Shown: positions 54,560 to 63,131 of the stretch, piece by piece | How the letters are laid out: every line of letters begins with the position of its first letter | How positions within the stretch are numbered: the first letter of the stretch is position 1 | Source: Roseateles saccharophilus | Lineage (GTDB): Bacteria > Pseudomonadota > Gammaproteobacteria > Burkholderiales > Burkholderiaceae_C | DNA: 64,000 bases | Direction of reading: 5' to 3' | Assembly (NCBI RefSeq): GCF_004342485.1 | Contig: NZ_SMBU01000009.1 | Coordinates: 97,761 to 161,760 of the forward strand | The notes under the pieces: model-generated | Told to the model about the DNA's origin: nothing | The model's input: only the letters and a program-made list of their open reading frames with translations | Database searches by the model: none | Program-made: the position numbers and the translations under genes

Positions 54560-56646
54560 CCCCGCTGATCCAGCGACTGCAAGGCCTACTCGGCCCGCGC
54601 GCCGCCATCATCGCCGCCCTGGGCGCGCCCATCGCGGTGCTGCTGGTGCTGTCGATGATGGTGCTGCCGCTGCCGCCCTTCGTGCTGGACCTGCTGTTCA
54701 CCTTCAACATCGCGATGGCCGTGATGGTGATGATGGTGGCGGCCCACATGATCCGGCCGCTGGATTTCGCGGCCTTCCCGACCGTGCTGCTGCTCACCAC
54801 GCTGATGCGGCTGTCGCTGAACGTCGCGTCCACCCGCGTGGTGCTGCTGCAGGGCCACACCGGCACCGGCGCGGCCGGCAAGGTCATCGAGAGCTTCGGC
54901 CACTTCCTGATCGGCGGCAATTTCGCGGTCGGCCTGATCGTGTTCGCCATCCTGGTGGTCATCAACTTCATCGTCGTCACCAAGGGCGCCGAACGCATCG
55001 CCGAGGTCGGCGCGCGCTTCACGCTGGATGCGATGCCCGGCAAGCAGATGGCGGTGGACGCCGACCTGAACGCCGGCCTCATCAACGAGGCCGAGGCCAA
55101 GCGCCGCCGCGCCGAGCTGAGCGACGAGGCCGACTTCTTCGGCTCCATGGACGGTGCCAGCAAATTCGTGCGCGGCGACGCCGTGGCCGGCATGCTGATC
55201 CTGGCCATCAACATCGTCGGCGGCTTCATCATCGGCGTGGCCCAGCACGGCCTGACGGCCGGCCAGGCGGCCGACAGCTACATCCTGCTGGCCGTCGGCG
55301 ACGCGCTGGTGGCCCAGGTGCCGGCGCTGCTGATCTCGGTGGCCGCGGCCATGGTGGTGTCGCGCGTGGGCACGGACAAGGACATCGGCAGCCAGATCGG
55401 CAAGCAGGTGTTCGGCTCGGCCAAGAGCATCGCGATCACGGCCGCCGTCATCGGCGCGCTGGGCCTGATCCCGGGCATGCCCCATGTCGTCTTCCTGCTG
55501 ATCGCCGGCGGCATGGGCTATCTGGCCTACTGGCTGCGCAGCAAGGAGCAGGCCCAGGAGGCCGCCAAGGCCGTCAAGCCCATCATGCCGCCCGCCGAGG
55601 GCGCTGGCGAGGCGAGCTGGGAGGACCTGGTGCCGGTGGACACGCTGGGCCTGGAGGTCGGCTACCGCCTGATCACGCTGGTGGACAAGACCCGCGAGGG
55701 CGACCTGCTCAGCCGCATCAAGGGCGTGCGCCGCAAGTTCGCGCAGGAGGTCGGCTTCCTGCCGCCGCCGGTGCACATCCGCGACAACCTGGAGCTGCGC
55801 CCCAGCCAGTACCGCATCTCGCTGCGCGGCGCGGTCGTCGGCGAGGCCGAGGCCTTCCCCGGCATGTGGCTGGCCATCAACCCGGGCCATGCGACGCAGA
55901 AGCTCATCGGCACCGCGACGACCGACCCCGCCTTCGGCCTGCCGGCCGTGTGGATCGAGGAGCGCCAGCGGGAGATGGCCCAAATGAGCGGGTTTACGGT
56001 CGTTGATTGCTCGACCGTCGTGGCCACCCACCTTTCACACTTGATGCAAGTGCATGCGGCCAAGCTGCTCGGCCGCGTGGAGACGCAGTCGCTGGTGGAA
56101 CACCTCACCAGGCAGGCGCCGCAACTGATTGAAGACGTGATTCCCAAGATGATCAGCATCGCCACCCTGCAACGCGTGCTCCAGCTGCTGCTGGAGGAGG
56201 GCGTGCACATCCGCGACATGCGCTCCATCGTCGAATCCATCGCCGAGAACGCCGCCACCGTCACCGACCCGGCCGAACTGGCGCGCCGCATCCGCACCCA
56301 TATCGCGCCGGCCATCGTGCAGCAGATCTACGGTTCCACGAAGGAGCTGGACGTCATCGCGCTCGAGCCCGAACTGGAGCGCCTCGTCACCCAGGCCCTC
56401 AATTCGCCGCACGGCGCGGCCCTGGACCCCGGCGTGGCCGACACGCTGGCCCGCAGCGCCGCCGAGACCGCCCAGAAGCAGGAAGACCGCGGCGTGCCGG
56501 CCGCACTGCTGGTGCCCGACCTGATCCGCGCGCCCATGGCCCGCCTGCTCAAGCGCGCCGCGCCCCGTCTCAAGGTGCTCGGCCACAGCGAGATTCCCGA
56601 GACCCACACCATCCGCATCGGCTCCATCATCGGAGGCACAGCATGA
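54556..56646 (+). CDS. flhA: Flagellar export gate protein FlhA
   Basis: A 696-residue export gate component. Eight helices span about 20-330, with the conserved FHIPEP-type segment (LLTTLMRLSLNVASTRVVLL, GAERIAEVGARFTLDAMPGKQMAVDADLNAG). The large cytoplasmic domain forms the nonameric ring (VGYRLITLVDK, RIKGVRRKFAQEVGFLPPPVHIRDN). Length is typical (about 690). It overlaps flhB upstream and flhF downstream by 4 bp each. Confidence 0.98.
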   Translation: MTPLIQRLQGLLGPRAAIIAALGAPIAVLLVLSMMVLPLPPFVLDLLFTFNIAMAVMVMMVAAHMIRPLDFAAFPTVLLLTTLMRLSLNVASTRVVLLQGHTGTGAAGKVIESFGHFLIGGNFAVGLIVFAILVVINFIVVTKGAERIAEVGARFTLDAMPGKQMAVDADLNAGLINEAEAKRRRAELSDEADFFGSMDGASKFVRGDAVAGMLILAINIVGGFIIGVAQHGLTAGQAADSYILLAVGDALVAQVPALLISVAAAMVVSRVGTDKDIGSQIGKQVFGSAKSIAITAAVIGALGLIPGMPHVVFLLIAGGMGYLAYWLRSKEQAQEAAKAVKPIMPPAEGAGEASWEDLVPVDTLGLEVGYRLITLVDKTREGDLLSRIKGVRRKFAQEVGFLPPPVHIRDNLELRPSQYRISLRGAVVGEAEAFPGMWLAINPGHATQKLIGTATTDPAFGLPAVWIEERQREMAQMSGFTVVDCSTVVATHLSHLMQVHAAKLLGRVETQSLVEHLTRQAPQLIEDVIPKMISIATLQRVLQLLLEEGVHIRDMRSIVESIAENAATVTDPAELARRIRTHIAPAIVQQIYGSTKELDVIALEPELERLVTQALNSPHGAALDPGVADTLARSAAETAQKQEDRGVPAALLVPDLIRAPMARLLKRAAPRLKVLGHSEIPETHTIRIGSIIGGTA

Positions 56647-58280
56647 ATGTCCGAAAGTTCAACGCGCCCACGTCCCGCGAGGCGCTCGCCCTGGTCAAGC
56701 AGGCCTTCGGCGCGGACGCGGTCGTGCTGTCCAACAAGTCGGTGCCCGGTGGCGTCGAGGTGCTGGCCATGGCGCCGGAGGGCATGGGTCAGATCGAGCA
56801 GATGGCCGCCAGTGCGCCGCGCACCGTGGCCCGTCCGCCGCTGCCGGCCCAGCAGCCGCCGCAGCGCGCCAGCTTCGCCGAGCGCTCGCAGCGCCAGGAG
56901 CCCAGCTTCGGCGCGCCCGACGTGCAGGGCGACGTGCAGCAGCTGGCGATGAGCACGCTGAACTTCCAGGACTATGTGCGCGAGCGCGTGCTGCGCCGCC
57001 GCGAGGCCGAGATCGCCGGCCGGCCCGACCCCGTGGCGCGGTCCGCTGCCCGGCCGGCGCCCGTGCCGCAGCAGCCGCCCGCGGTGTCGCTGGATGCCGT
57101 GCGCGTCCAGCGCGAACGCCGGGCCAGCGAGGCCATGGCCGCGCTGGCGCCCAAGCGCGCGCCGGCCCCACCCCGCCCCGCGCCGCCGGTGCTGCGCGAC
57201 GAGATCCGCCTGCCGTCCGCCATGCCCGGCCAGCAGCGCGCCGTGCCCCAGTTGGGCGACATCGCCACCAGCGAACCCCTGCCGCTGCCCGGCCAGCCCA
57301 ATGCCACTCAGCGCAGCCAGATGGACATGGCCGCCGAGCTGCGCCAGATGCGCGGCCTGATCGAGGAGCGCTTCTCCTCGCTGGCCTTCATGGAGAAGCT
57401 GCAGCGCCAGCCCGTGCAGGCGCGGCTGACGCAGAAGCTGCTCGAACTCGGCTTCAGCCCGGCCCTGGTGCGCAAGCTGGCCGAGAGCTGCCCGTCCGAC
57501 TTCAAGACCGGCGCCGCTACCGACCCGGCCGACGAGACCGCCTGGGCCGCCCATGTGCTGTCGCGCAACCTGCAGACCGACGAGGCCGCGCCGGCCATCG
57601 AGGACCGCGGTGGCGTTTTCGCGCTGATCGGCTCCACCGGCGTCGGCAAGACCACGACGACCGCCAAGCTGGCCGCGCATTTCGCCACCAAGTACGGCGC
57701 CAGCCAGCTCGGCCTGATCACGCTGGACGCCTACCGCGTCGGCGCCCACGAGCAGCTGCGCGCCTACGGCCGCATCCTCGGCGTGCCGGTTCACACGGCG
57801 CACGACCGTGCCTCGCTGGACGACCTGCTGGAGCTGCTGTCCAGCAAGAAGCTGGTGCTGATCGACACCGCCGGCATGGCCCAGCGCGACAGCCGCACCC
57901 AGGAATTGCTGGAGATGCTGGCCCACCCTAGCATCAAGAAGCTGCTGGTCATCAACGCGGCCCAGCAGGGCGAGACCATCGAGGACGTCGTCGGTGCCTG
58001 GAAGGGCGCGGCCTGCGAGGGCGTCGTGCTCAGCAAGATCGACGAGGCCGTCAAGCTCGCGCCGGCCCTGGACACGCTGATCCGCCACAAGCTCAAGGTG
58101 CTGGGCGTGGCCAACGGCCAGCGCGTGCCGGAAGACTGGCACCGCCTGCCCAGCGTGGCCCTGGTGCAGCGCGCGCTGAAGGGCGCGGCCTCGGGCGCCT
58201 GGCGCATGGACAACACCGACGTCAACCTGATCTTCGCCGGCGGCCCGCTGAGCGACGCCGGCATGAGGGCGATCCACTAG
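56643..58280 (+). CDS. flhF: SRP-like GTPase FlhF
   Basis: A 545-residue polar-flagellum positioning GTPase. The N-terminal B domain (MNVRKFNAPTSREALALVKQ) is followed by a long Pro/Arg/Ala-rich linker (about 55-225). The NG domain carries P-loop GSTGVGKTTTTAK (about 328-340), GLITLDAYRVGAHEQL, LIDTAGMAQRD and LSKIDEAVKLAPAL. It should act with FlhG to set flagellar number and place. Co-occurrence with FlhDC in one region is typical of betaproteobacteria. Confidence 0.96.
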   Translation: MNVRKFNAPTSREALALVKQAFGADAVVLSNKSVPGGVEVLAMAPEGMGQIEQMAASAPRTVARPPLPAQQPPQRASFAERSQRQEPSFGAPDVQGDVQQLAMSTLNFQDYVRERVLRRREAEIAGRPDPVARSAARPAPVPQQPPAVSLDAVRVQRERRASEAMAALAPKRAPAPPRPAPPVLRDEIRLPSAMPGQQRAVPQLGDIATSEPLPLPGQPNATQRSQMDMAAELRQMRGLIEERFSSLAFMEKLQRQPVQARLTQKLLELGFSPALVRKLAESCPSDFKTGAATDPADETAWAAHVLSRNLQTDEAAPAIEDRGGVFALIGSTGVGKTTTTAKLAAHFATKYGASQLGLITLDAYRVGAHEQLRAYGRILGVPVHTAHDRASLDDLLELLSSKKLVLIDTAGMAQRDSRTQELLEMLAHPSIKKLLVINAAQQGETIEDVVGAWKGAACEGVVLSKIDEAVKLAPALDTLIRHKLKVLGVANGQRVPEDWHRLPSVALVQRALKGAASGAWRMDNTDVNLIFAGGPLSDAGMRAIH

Positions 58281-59069
58281 ATGGCCGCCATGCCCCAGGA
58301 TCAAGCCCATGGCCTGCGCCGCCTCTTCGCGGCCTCCAAGACCCGCTTCGTGCCGGTCGTCAGCAACCCGCGCGTGATGGGTGCCGGCGTGTTGCTCGAG
58401 GGCCTGTGCGCGGCCTTCGCCGAACTGGGCCTGCACACGCTGGTCGTCGATGCCGGCGAGCACTCGCCCCAGCCCTCGGAGCTGGCGCAGGTGGACCTGT
58501 CCAACTGCATCGAGCGCCTGTCGCCCCGGCTCTCCTACCTGGCCGCTCGCGGCCTGCCGCTGCGCCACATCAATGCCAACGGCTCGGCGGCCTCCTTCCT
58601 GGAGGCCGTGTCCGACGCTGCCCCGGATTCCGACGTCATCCTGCTGCATGCGCCGGCGGCCGAACTGGCCCGCGTCGTCGCGCTGCGCGAGGTGCGCCCG
58701 CTGCTGCTGGCGGACGCCGAGCCGGCGAGCGTCACCGAAGCCTATGCCGGCATGAAATGGCTCACACAACGCGCCGGGCTGATGGTCTACAGTCTGCTGA
58801 TGGCCTGCCACCCCCAACTGCGCGTGGCCACCCGCATCGCGCAACAGCTCCATTCCTGCGCCGACGGCTTCCTCGGCGCGGTGCTGCGCGACTGGGCCTG
58901 CCTGGACCCCAGGGCCTCGCAGCACGCACCGCTCACGCCCGAGCTGCGCCACCTGGCCCGCGAGCTGCTGCTTGCGGCGCCCCCCGGAGCGGCCATCGAT
59001 GCCGCTTCGAACGCGGCCCCGCTGCGCCCGGCGCGCGCGGTGTCATCCCCTCTTATCGCAGCGCATTGA
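58281..59069 (+). CDS. flhG: FlhG-like MinD-family protein lacking the ATP-binding loop
   Basis: A 262-residue protein whose ATG directly follows the flhF stop. Residues 7-13 (DQAHGLR) match the DQAxxLR helix with which FlhG stimulates the FlhF GTPase. The MinD-type fold follows (AAFAELGLHTLVVDAGE; SDVILLHAP). At the Walker A position, where FlhG has GKGGVGKT or variants, it reads SNPRVMGAGVLL (28-39), with no lysine and no GKT/S. ATP binding is therefore unlikely. The C-terminal membrane-targeting helix is not obvious; the tail is Ala/Pro-rich. An alternative start is the ATG at 58290. Confidence 0.75.
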   Translation: MAAMPQDQAHGLRRLFAASKTRFVPVVSNPRVMGAGVLLEGLCAAFAELGLHTLVVDAGEHSPQPSELAQVDLSNCIERLSPRLSYLAARGLPLRHINANGSAASFLEAVSDAAPDSDVILLHAPAAELARVVALREVRPLLLADAEPASVTEAYAGMKWLTQRAGLMVYSLLMACHPQLRVATRIAQQLHSCADGFLGAVLRDWACLDPRASQHAPLTPELRHLARELLLAAPPGAAIDAASNAAPLRPARAVSSPLIAAH

Positions 59070-59091
59070 CCTCCGCCGGGAGTCCACACAT

Positions 59092-59155
59092 GCCCCCACG
59101 CTCACTTCGTTCACTGCCCCCGCGGGGGTGCTTCAGCCCCTTCGGGCGGCCGTGC
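59092..59155. repeat. C/G-run palindromic element between flhG-like gene and fliA
   Basis: The 96-bp gap contains TCACTTCGTTCACTGCCC, then CCCCCGCGGGGG (59117-59128, a self-complementary 12-mer) and CCCCTTCGGGCGGCC. The layout recalls a C/G-rich intergenic element common in Burkholderiales genomes, and shares the C5/G5 module with the elements around fliG, in flhD-flhC and in the fliQ-fliP gap. Confidence 0.65.
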
Positions 59156-59165
59156 TGAGCTGACC

Positions 59166-59879
59166 ATGTACACGCCCAAAGGCCGCCTCGACAACAGTAC
59201 GCTGATCAAGCAGTACAGCCCGCTGGTGCGACGCCTGGCGCACCAGATGATCGCCAAGCTGCCGGCCAACGTGGAGGTGGACGACCTGATCCAGGTCGGC
59301 CTGATCGGCCTGACCGACGCGCTGTCGCGCTTCGACGCCGAGCAGGGCGTGCAGTTCGAGACCTTCGCCACCCAGCGCATCCGCGGCGCCATGCTCGACG
59401 AGCTGCGTGGCGGCGACTGGATGAGCCGCGGCACGCGCCGCCAGCAGCGCGAGATCGAGGTGGCGGTGCACAAGGTCGAGCAGCGCCTGGGCCGTGCGCC
59501 CAACGAGACCGAGATCGCCACCGAGATGGGCCTGCCGCTGGCCGAGTACCAGGAGCTGCTGGGCAAGGTGCGCGGCACCCAGCTCGTCTACCTGGAGGAC
59601 ATGAGCGGCGACGACGGCGACGAGAACTACCTCGACCGTCACGTGGCGGACGAGGGCGCCAACCCGGTGGAGCTGCTGCAGGACCACCGCATGCGTGAGG
59701 CGCTGGTGGCCGCCATCAAGAACCTGCCCGAGCGCGAACAGTTCGTGATGAGCATGTATTACGAGCACGACATGAACCTCAAGGAGATCGCAGCCGTGCT
59801 CAAGGTCACGGAGTCGCGGGTCTGCCAGCTGCACAGTCAGTCCATCGCAAGGTTGAGGGTGAAACTGCGGGACTGGTGA
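59166..59879 (+). CDS. fliA: RNA polymerase sigma-28 factor FliA
   Basis: A 237-residue sigma factor for late flagellar and chemotaxis genes. Region 2 (YSPLVRRLAHQMIAKLPANVE, DDLIQVGLIGLTDALSRFD, FETFATQRIRGAMLDELR), region 3 (RQQREIEVAVHKVEQRLGR) and region 4 helix-turn-helix (MNLKEIAAVLKVTESRVCQLHS) are all typical. Promoters matching its consensus occur at 43697, 47096 and 49231. It lies downstream of the flhBAF genes, 96 bp after the flhG-like gene. Confidence 0.98.
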   Translation: MYTPKGRLDNSTLIKQYSPLVRRLAHQMIAKLPANVEVDDLIQVGLIGLTDALSRFDAEQGVQFETFATQRIRGAMLDELRGGDWMSRGTRRQQREIEVAVHKVEQRLGRAPNETEIATEMGLPLAEYQELLGKVRGTQLVYLEDMSGDDGDENYLDRHVADEGANPVELLQDHRMREALVAAIKNLPEREQFVMSMYYEHDMNLKEIAAVLKVTESRVCQLHSQSIARLRVKLRDW

Positions 59880-59932
59880 ATACCGAGGCCGCTGCCTGAC
59901 ATGGCCCCGGCCGGCAAGCAGGGGAACAACGC

Positions 59933-61282
59933 ATGTTCAGGTGGTCCAGGAGTGGGGCTTCGGCCTCCACGGTCGTTCGTGATGAGGAAGCCGCGTGCCG
60001 CGATGACGGCGCGGGGCTGAAGGTCGTCAGGCGGCTGGCCCAGTCCATCTCCCATGTGGGCAAGGACGCCGCCGAAGTGCGGGGTGCGCTGGAAGACACG
60101 CAGCGCATCGTCCAGGTTCAGGGCCAGGCCATGCAGGCGCTCGGCCGGCAGCTCCAGCAGATCGGCCAGGCCCAGGCCGCCATCGCCGCCGCCACGGCCC
60201 AGAGCGCCGCCGCCGTGCAGCGCGCACGCGGCGCGCTCGGCGTCGTCGGTGGCGAGGTCGTCGGCATGTCGACGACGCTGGCCCAGGTGTCGGGTGCGGC
60301 CGCCGAGATCACGAAGATCTCGCTGCAGACGCGGCTGGTGGCCTTCAACGCTGCCGTCGAGGCCAAGCATGCGGGCGATGCCGGGCGCGGCTTCGCGGTC
60401 GTCGCCGAGGCGGTGAAGGCGCTGGCCGGCCAGGTCGAGGCCTCGTCCAAGGCCATCGTCAGCGCCATCGCCAGCCTGCAGGAACGCATCGACCGCTTCA
60501 GCGCCGAGCTGACCGAGAACCCCGCCCGGCCCAGCCAGATCCACGCCGCCTTCCACGAGGTCGAGCAGGACGTGCAGCGCATCGCGGCCTCCGCTGCAGA
60601 GAGCGGCCAGCAGATGAACCTGCTCAACGCGCGGGCGCAGGAGTTGGAGCGCGAGGTGCTGGAAGCCACCCACGGCCTCAAGGTGGCCTTCGACGGCAGC
60701 GACCGCTTCCTGCGCATGTCGGAGGACCTTGTCGAGCAGATCGCCGAGAGCGGCGTCGAGGTCGACGACATGCCCTTCATCCGCGCCGCCCAGGACGCAG
60801 CCGCCGAGATCGCGGTGCTGCTGGAGGGGGCGCTGCGCGACGGCCAGATCAGCGAGGCCGAACTCTTCGACGAGAACTACCGCCCCATCGAAGGCACGTC
60901 GCCGCCGCAGCAGACCACGCGCTTCTGCGCGCTGACGGACCGCCTCTTCCCCGGCGTGCAGGAGAAGGCGCTGACCCTCAGCGACAAGATCGTCTTCTGC
61001 ATCGCGGCCGACCGCAACGGCTACATCGCCACGCACAATCGCAAGTACTGCCAGCCGCAGCGCCGGGGCGACACCGTCTGGAACACGGCCAACAGCCGCT
61101 ACCGCCGCATCTTCAACGATCGCACCGGCCTGGCCTCGGCGCGCAACACCCGGCCTTTCCTGCTGCAGACCTACCGCCGCGACATGGGCGGCGGCCGCTT
61201 CGTCGTGCTGAAGGAGGCCACCGCGCCCATCGAGGTCGCCGGCAGGCATTGGGGCGGCGTGCGCCTGGCCTTCAACTTCTAG
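59933..61282 (+). CDS. Soluble methyl-accepting chemotaxis protein with C-terminal Cache/PAS-like sensor
   Basis: A 449-residue protein with no membrane helix. A short MCP signalling domain (about 30-200) has the conserved tip segment KISLQTRLVAFNAAVEAKHA and [16 protein letters not shown] helical connector follows, then a C-terminal single sensor domain (about 300-449) with IAADRNGYIATHNRKYCQPQ, GDTVWNTANSRYRRIFNDR and LLQTYRRDMGGG. The inverted order (signal first, sensor last) and lack of TM suggest a cytoplasmic receptor. It follows fliA by 53 bp. Ligand unknown. Confidence 0.88.
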   Translation: MFRWSRSGASASTVVRDEEAACRDDGAGLKVVRRLAQSISHVGKDAAEVRGALEDTQRIVQVQGQAMQALGRQLQQIGQAQAAIAAATAQSAAAVQRARGALGVVGGEVVGMSTTLAQVSGAAAEITKISLQTRLVAFNAAVEAKHAGDAGRGFAVVAEAVKALAGQVEASSKAIVSAIASLQERIDRFSAELTENPARPSQIHAAFHEVEQDVQRIAASAAESGQQMNLLNARAQELEREVLEATHGLKVAFDGSDRFLRMSEDLVEQIAESGVEVDDMPFIRAAQDAAAEIAVLLEGALRDGQISEAELFDENYRPIEGTSPPQQTTRFCALTDRLFPGVQEKALTLSDKIVFCIAADRNGYIATHNRKYCQPQRRGDTVWNTANSRYRRIFNDRTGLASARNTRPFLLQTYRRDMGGGRFVVLKEATAPIEVAGRHWGGVRLAFNF

Positions 61283-61298
61283 CCAAGTGTCTTCGCGC

Positions 61299-63131
61299 CT
61301 ATTCGGCGATGCAGGCCCGGTTCTTGCCGGTGTGCTTGGCCTCGTAGAGGGCCACATCGGCGCGGTCCAGCGCCGCTTCCAGCGTCTCGCCGGGGCGGTA
61401 CAGCGTGACGCCGGCCGAGAAGGTCACGAAGACGTCCTTGCCCTCGTGGCTGAAGAGGGCGGCCGACAGCGAGCGCTGCAGGCGCACCAGCACGGCCTGG
61501 GCCTCGTCCAGCGGCGTGTCGGGCAGCATCAGCACGAACTCCTCGCCGCCATAGCGCGCCACCATGTCGCCCGGGCGCAGCGAGGCCTGGGTGCGCTCGG
61601 CCAGCGACTTCAGCGCGATGTCGCCGGCGTGGTGGCCCAGGCTGTCGTTGAGCTTCTTGAAGTTGTCGATGTCCAGCAGCGCCAATGCGACGCGGGTCGA
61701 CTCGCGCTCGGCCTTGGCCTGCTCGATGCCGAAGGCCTGGATCAGGCCGCGGCGGTTGGCGACCTGGGTCAGCTGGTCGGTGTGGACCTCGTTGGACAGG
61801 CGGCGCAGTTCGCCCTCCAGCTCGTCGACGCGTTGCGTCAGCGCGGCGGCGCGGTCGTGCTCCAGCGTGAGGCGGGCCTGGGTCTGGGCGACCAGGCCCT
61901 GCACGCTGCGGCTCTCCTCGACCATCTCGCGCACGGTGCCGGCCAGGCTTTCCAGCGAGTCGGCCTGCTCGATGGCGTCGGCGTAGCGGCCGACATTGTT
62001 CTGGAAGCGGTCGGTGTGCTGGCCCAGCTCGCCCAGCTCGGCCAGCATGCGCTGGATCAGGCCCTTGAGCGCGTCGCGCGCCCGGGAGCGTTCCTCGCGC
62101 AGTGAGCGCTGGCGCTCGCGTGTGCCGGCCAGCAGCTCGGAGACGGTGCGCACGCCTCGGCCCGACAGGCCCTGGGCCAATGTCTGGTTCATGGCCTCGG
62201 CCTGGCCCTGGGCCCAGGAGTCGTCCTCGGCCAGGTCGACGAGGCTGGAGCTCAGCTCGCGGCACAGGCCGCCGAGCTCGTCGAAGAGGTGGCGGCGATG
62301 GTCCAGCAGGTGGCGGGCGCGCAGGCACAGCGTGGCCATCTGGGCGGCGCGCTCGGGCGTGGCGCCGCCCGCCTTCAGCTCGGCCTGGGCGGCCTCGAGC
62401 TCGCGCATCAGCGCGTCGGCCGGCGTGGCCTCGGTCTGCGGCGAGCGCAGCGCGTGGCGCACGGTGGCGTTCAGTTCGCCGCCGATCTCGGGCCAGTGCG
62501 TCGGCGCCATGGCCGGCACCGGGGCGGGCTCGCGCAGGCCGGTGCGGCTGCTGTCGGCGAAGTTGGAATCGGCGAAGCCGGTGTCGCTGAAGAACTGGCT
62601 GGGCGTGCCGCCGTCCTCGCCGGCCTCGACCTCGCTGCCCTCGCTGTCCTTGTCCCAGCTCTGGATCAGCTGGCCCAGGCGCTTGACGAGCTTGTGGCCG
62701 TCGGTGCGGGTCAGCTCCAGCACGCGGGCGATGCCGTCCTTCTTGCGCGCCAGCGTCCATTGCCGGCCACCGCGCTCCAGGCCGCGCACCAGGCGCTCGA
62801 TGGCCTGGGCCAGGGCCTCGGCCTGGGCACCGGGGCCGGCGACGTCGAGCAGCTTCTCGACCTCGCGCAGCAGTTCGTCGTAGCGCTGCTCGCGCAGCGC
62901 GGTCTGCAGCTCCTGGCGCGTCGTTCCCGAGGGCAGGGCCAGGCTGATCAGCCGGGACAGCAGCTGCTGCACACGCTCCGGCACGCCGGCATGGGCGGCG
63001 GGCTGGCTCTCGGTGCCGGCCTCGATCGCATAGGCGCGGGCGTAGTTCTCGGGTGTGGGCTCCAGCCGGGCCTGGGCCAGGCGCTGCAGTGCAGCCTTGG
63101 CGAGTTGGGCCGGCGGGAGCTGGGAGCGCAT
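61299..63131 (-). CDS. GGDEF diguanylate cyclase with long N-terminal helical region
   Basis: A 610-residue cytoplasmic protein. Residues 1-430 are mostly helical and coiled coil, with a variable Ser/Asp/Gly-rich patch around 170-200, and carry no family I can name. The C-terminal GGDEF domain (about 440-605) has an intact RYGGEEF motif with an RPGD inhibitory site five residues before it, so it should make c-di-GMP. The ATG at 63131 overlaps the stop of the upstream EAL gene (ATGA). The longer frame upstream lies inside that gene. Confidence 0.9.
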   Translation of the reverse strand: MRSQLPPAQLAKAALQRLAQARLEPTPENYARAYAIEAGTESQPAAHAGVPERVQQLLSRLISLALPSGTTRQELQTALREQRYDELLREVEKLLDVAGPGAQAEALAQAIERLVRGLERGGRQWTLARKKDGIARVLELTRTDGHKLVKRLGQLIQSWDKDSEGSEVEAGEDGGTPSQFFSDTGFADSNFADSSRTGLREPAPVPAMAPTHWPEIGGELNATVRHALRSPQTEATPADALMRELEAAQAELKAGGATPERAAQMATLCLRARHLLDHRRHLFDELGGLCRELSSSLVDLAEDDSWAQGQAEAMNQTLAQGLSGRGVRTVSELLAGTRERQRSLREERSRARDALKGLIQRMLAELGELGQHTDRFQNNVGRYADAIEQADSLESLAGTVREMVEESRSVQGLVAQTQARLTLEHDRAAALTQRVDELEGELRRLSNEVHTDQLTQVANRRGLIQAFGIEQAKAERESTRVALALLDIDNFKKLNDSLGHHAGDIALKSLAERTQASLRPGDMVARYGGEEFVLMLPDTPLDEAQAVLVRLQRSLSAALFSHEGKDVFVTFSAGVTLYRPGETLEAALDRADVALYEAKHTGKNRACIAE

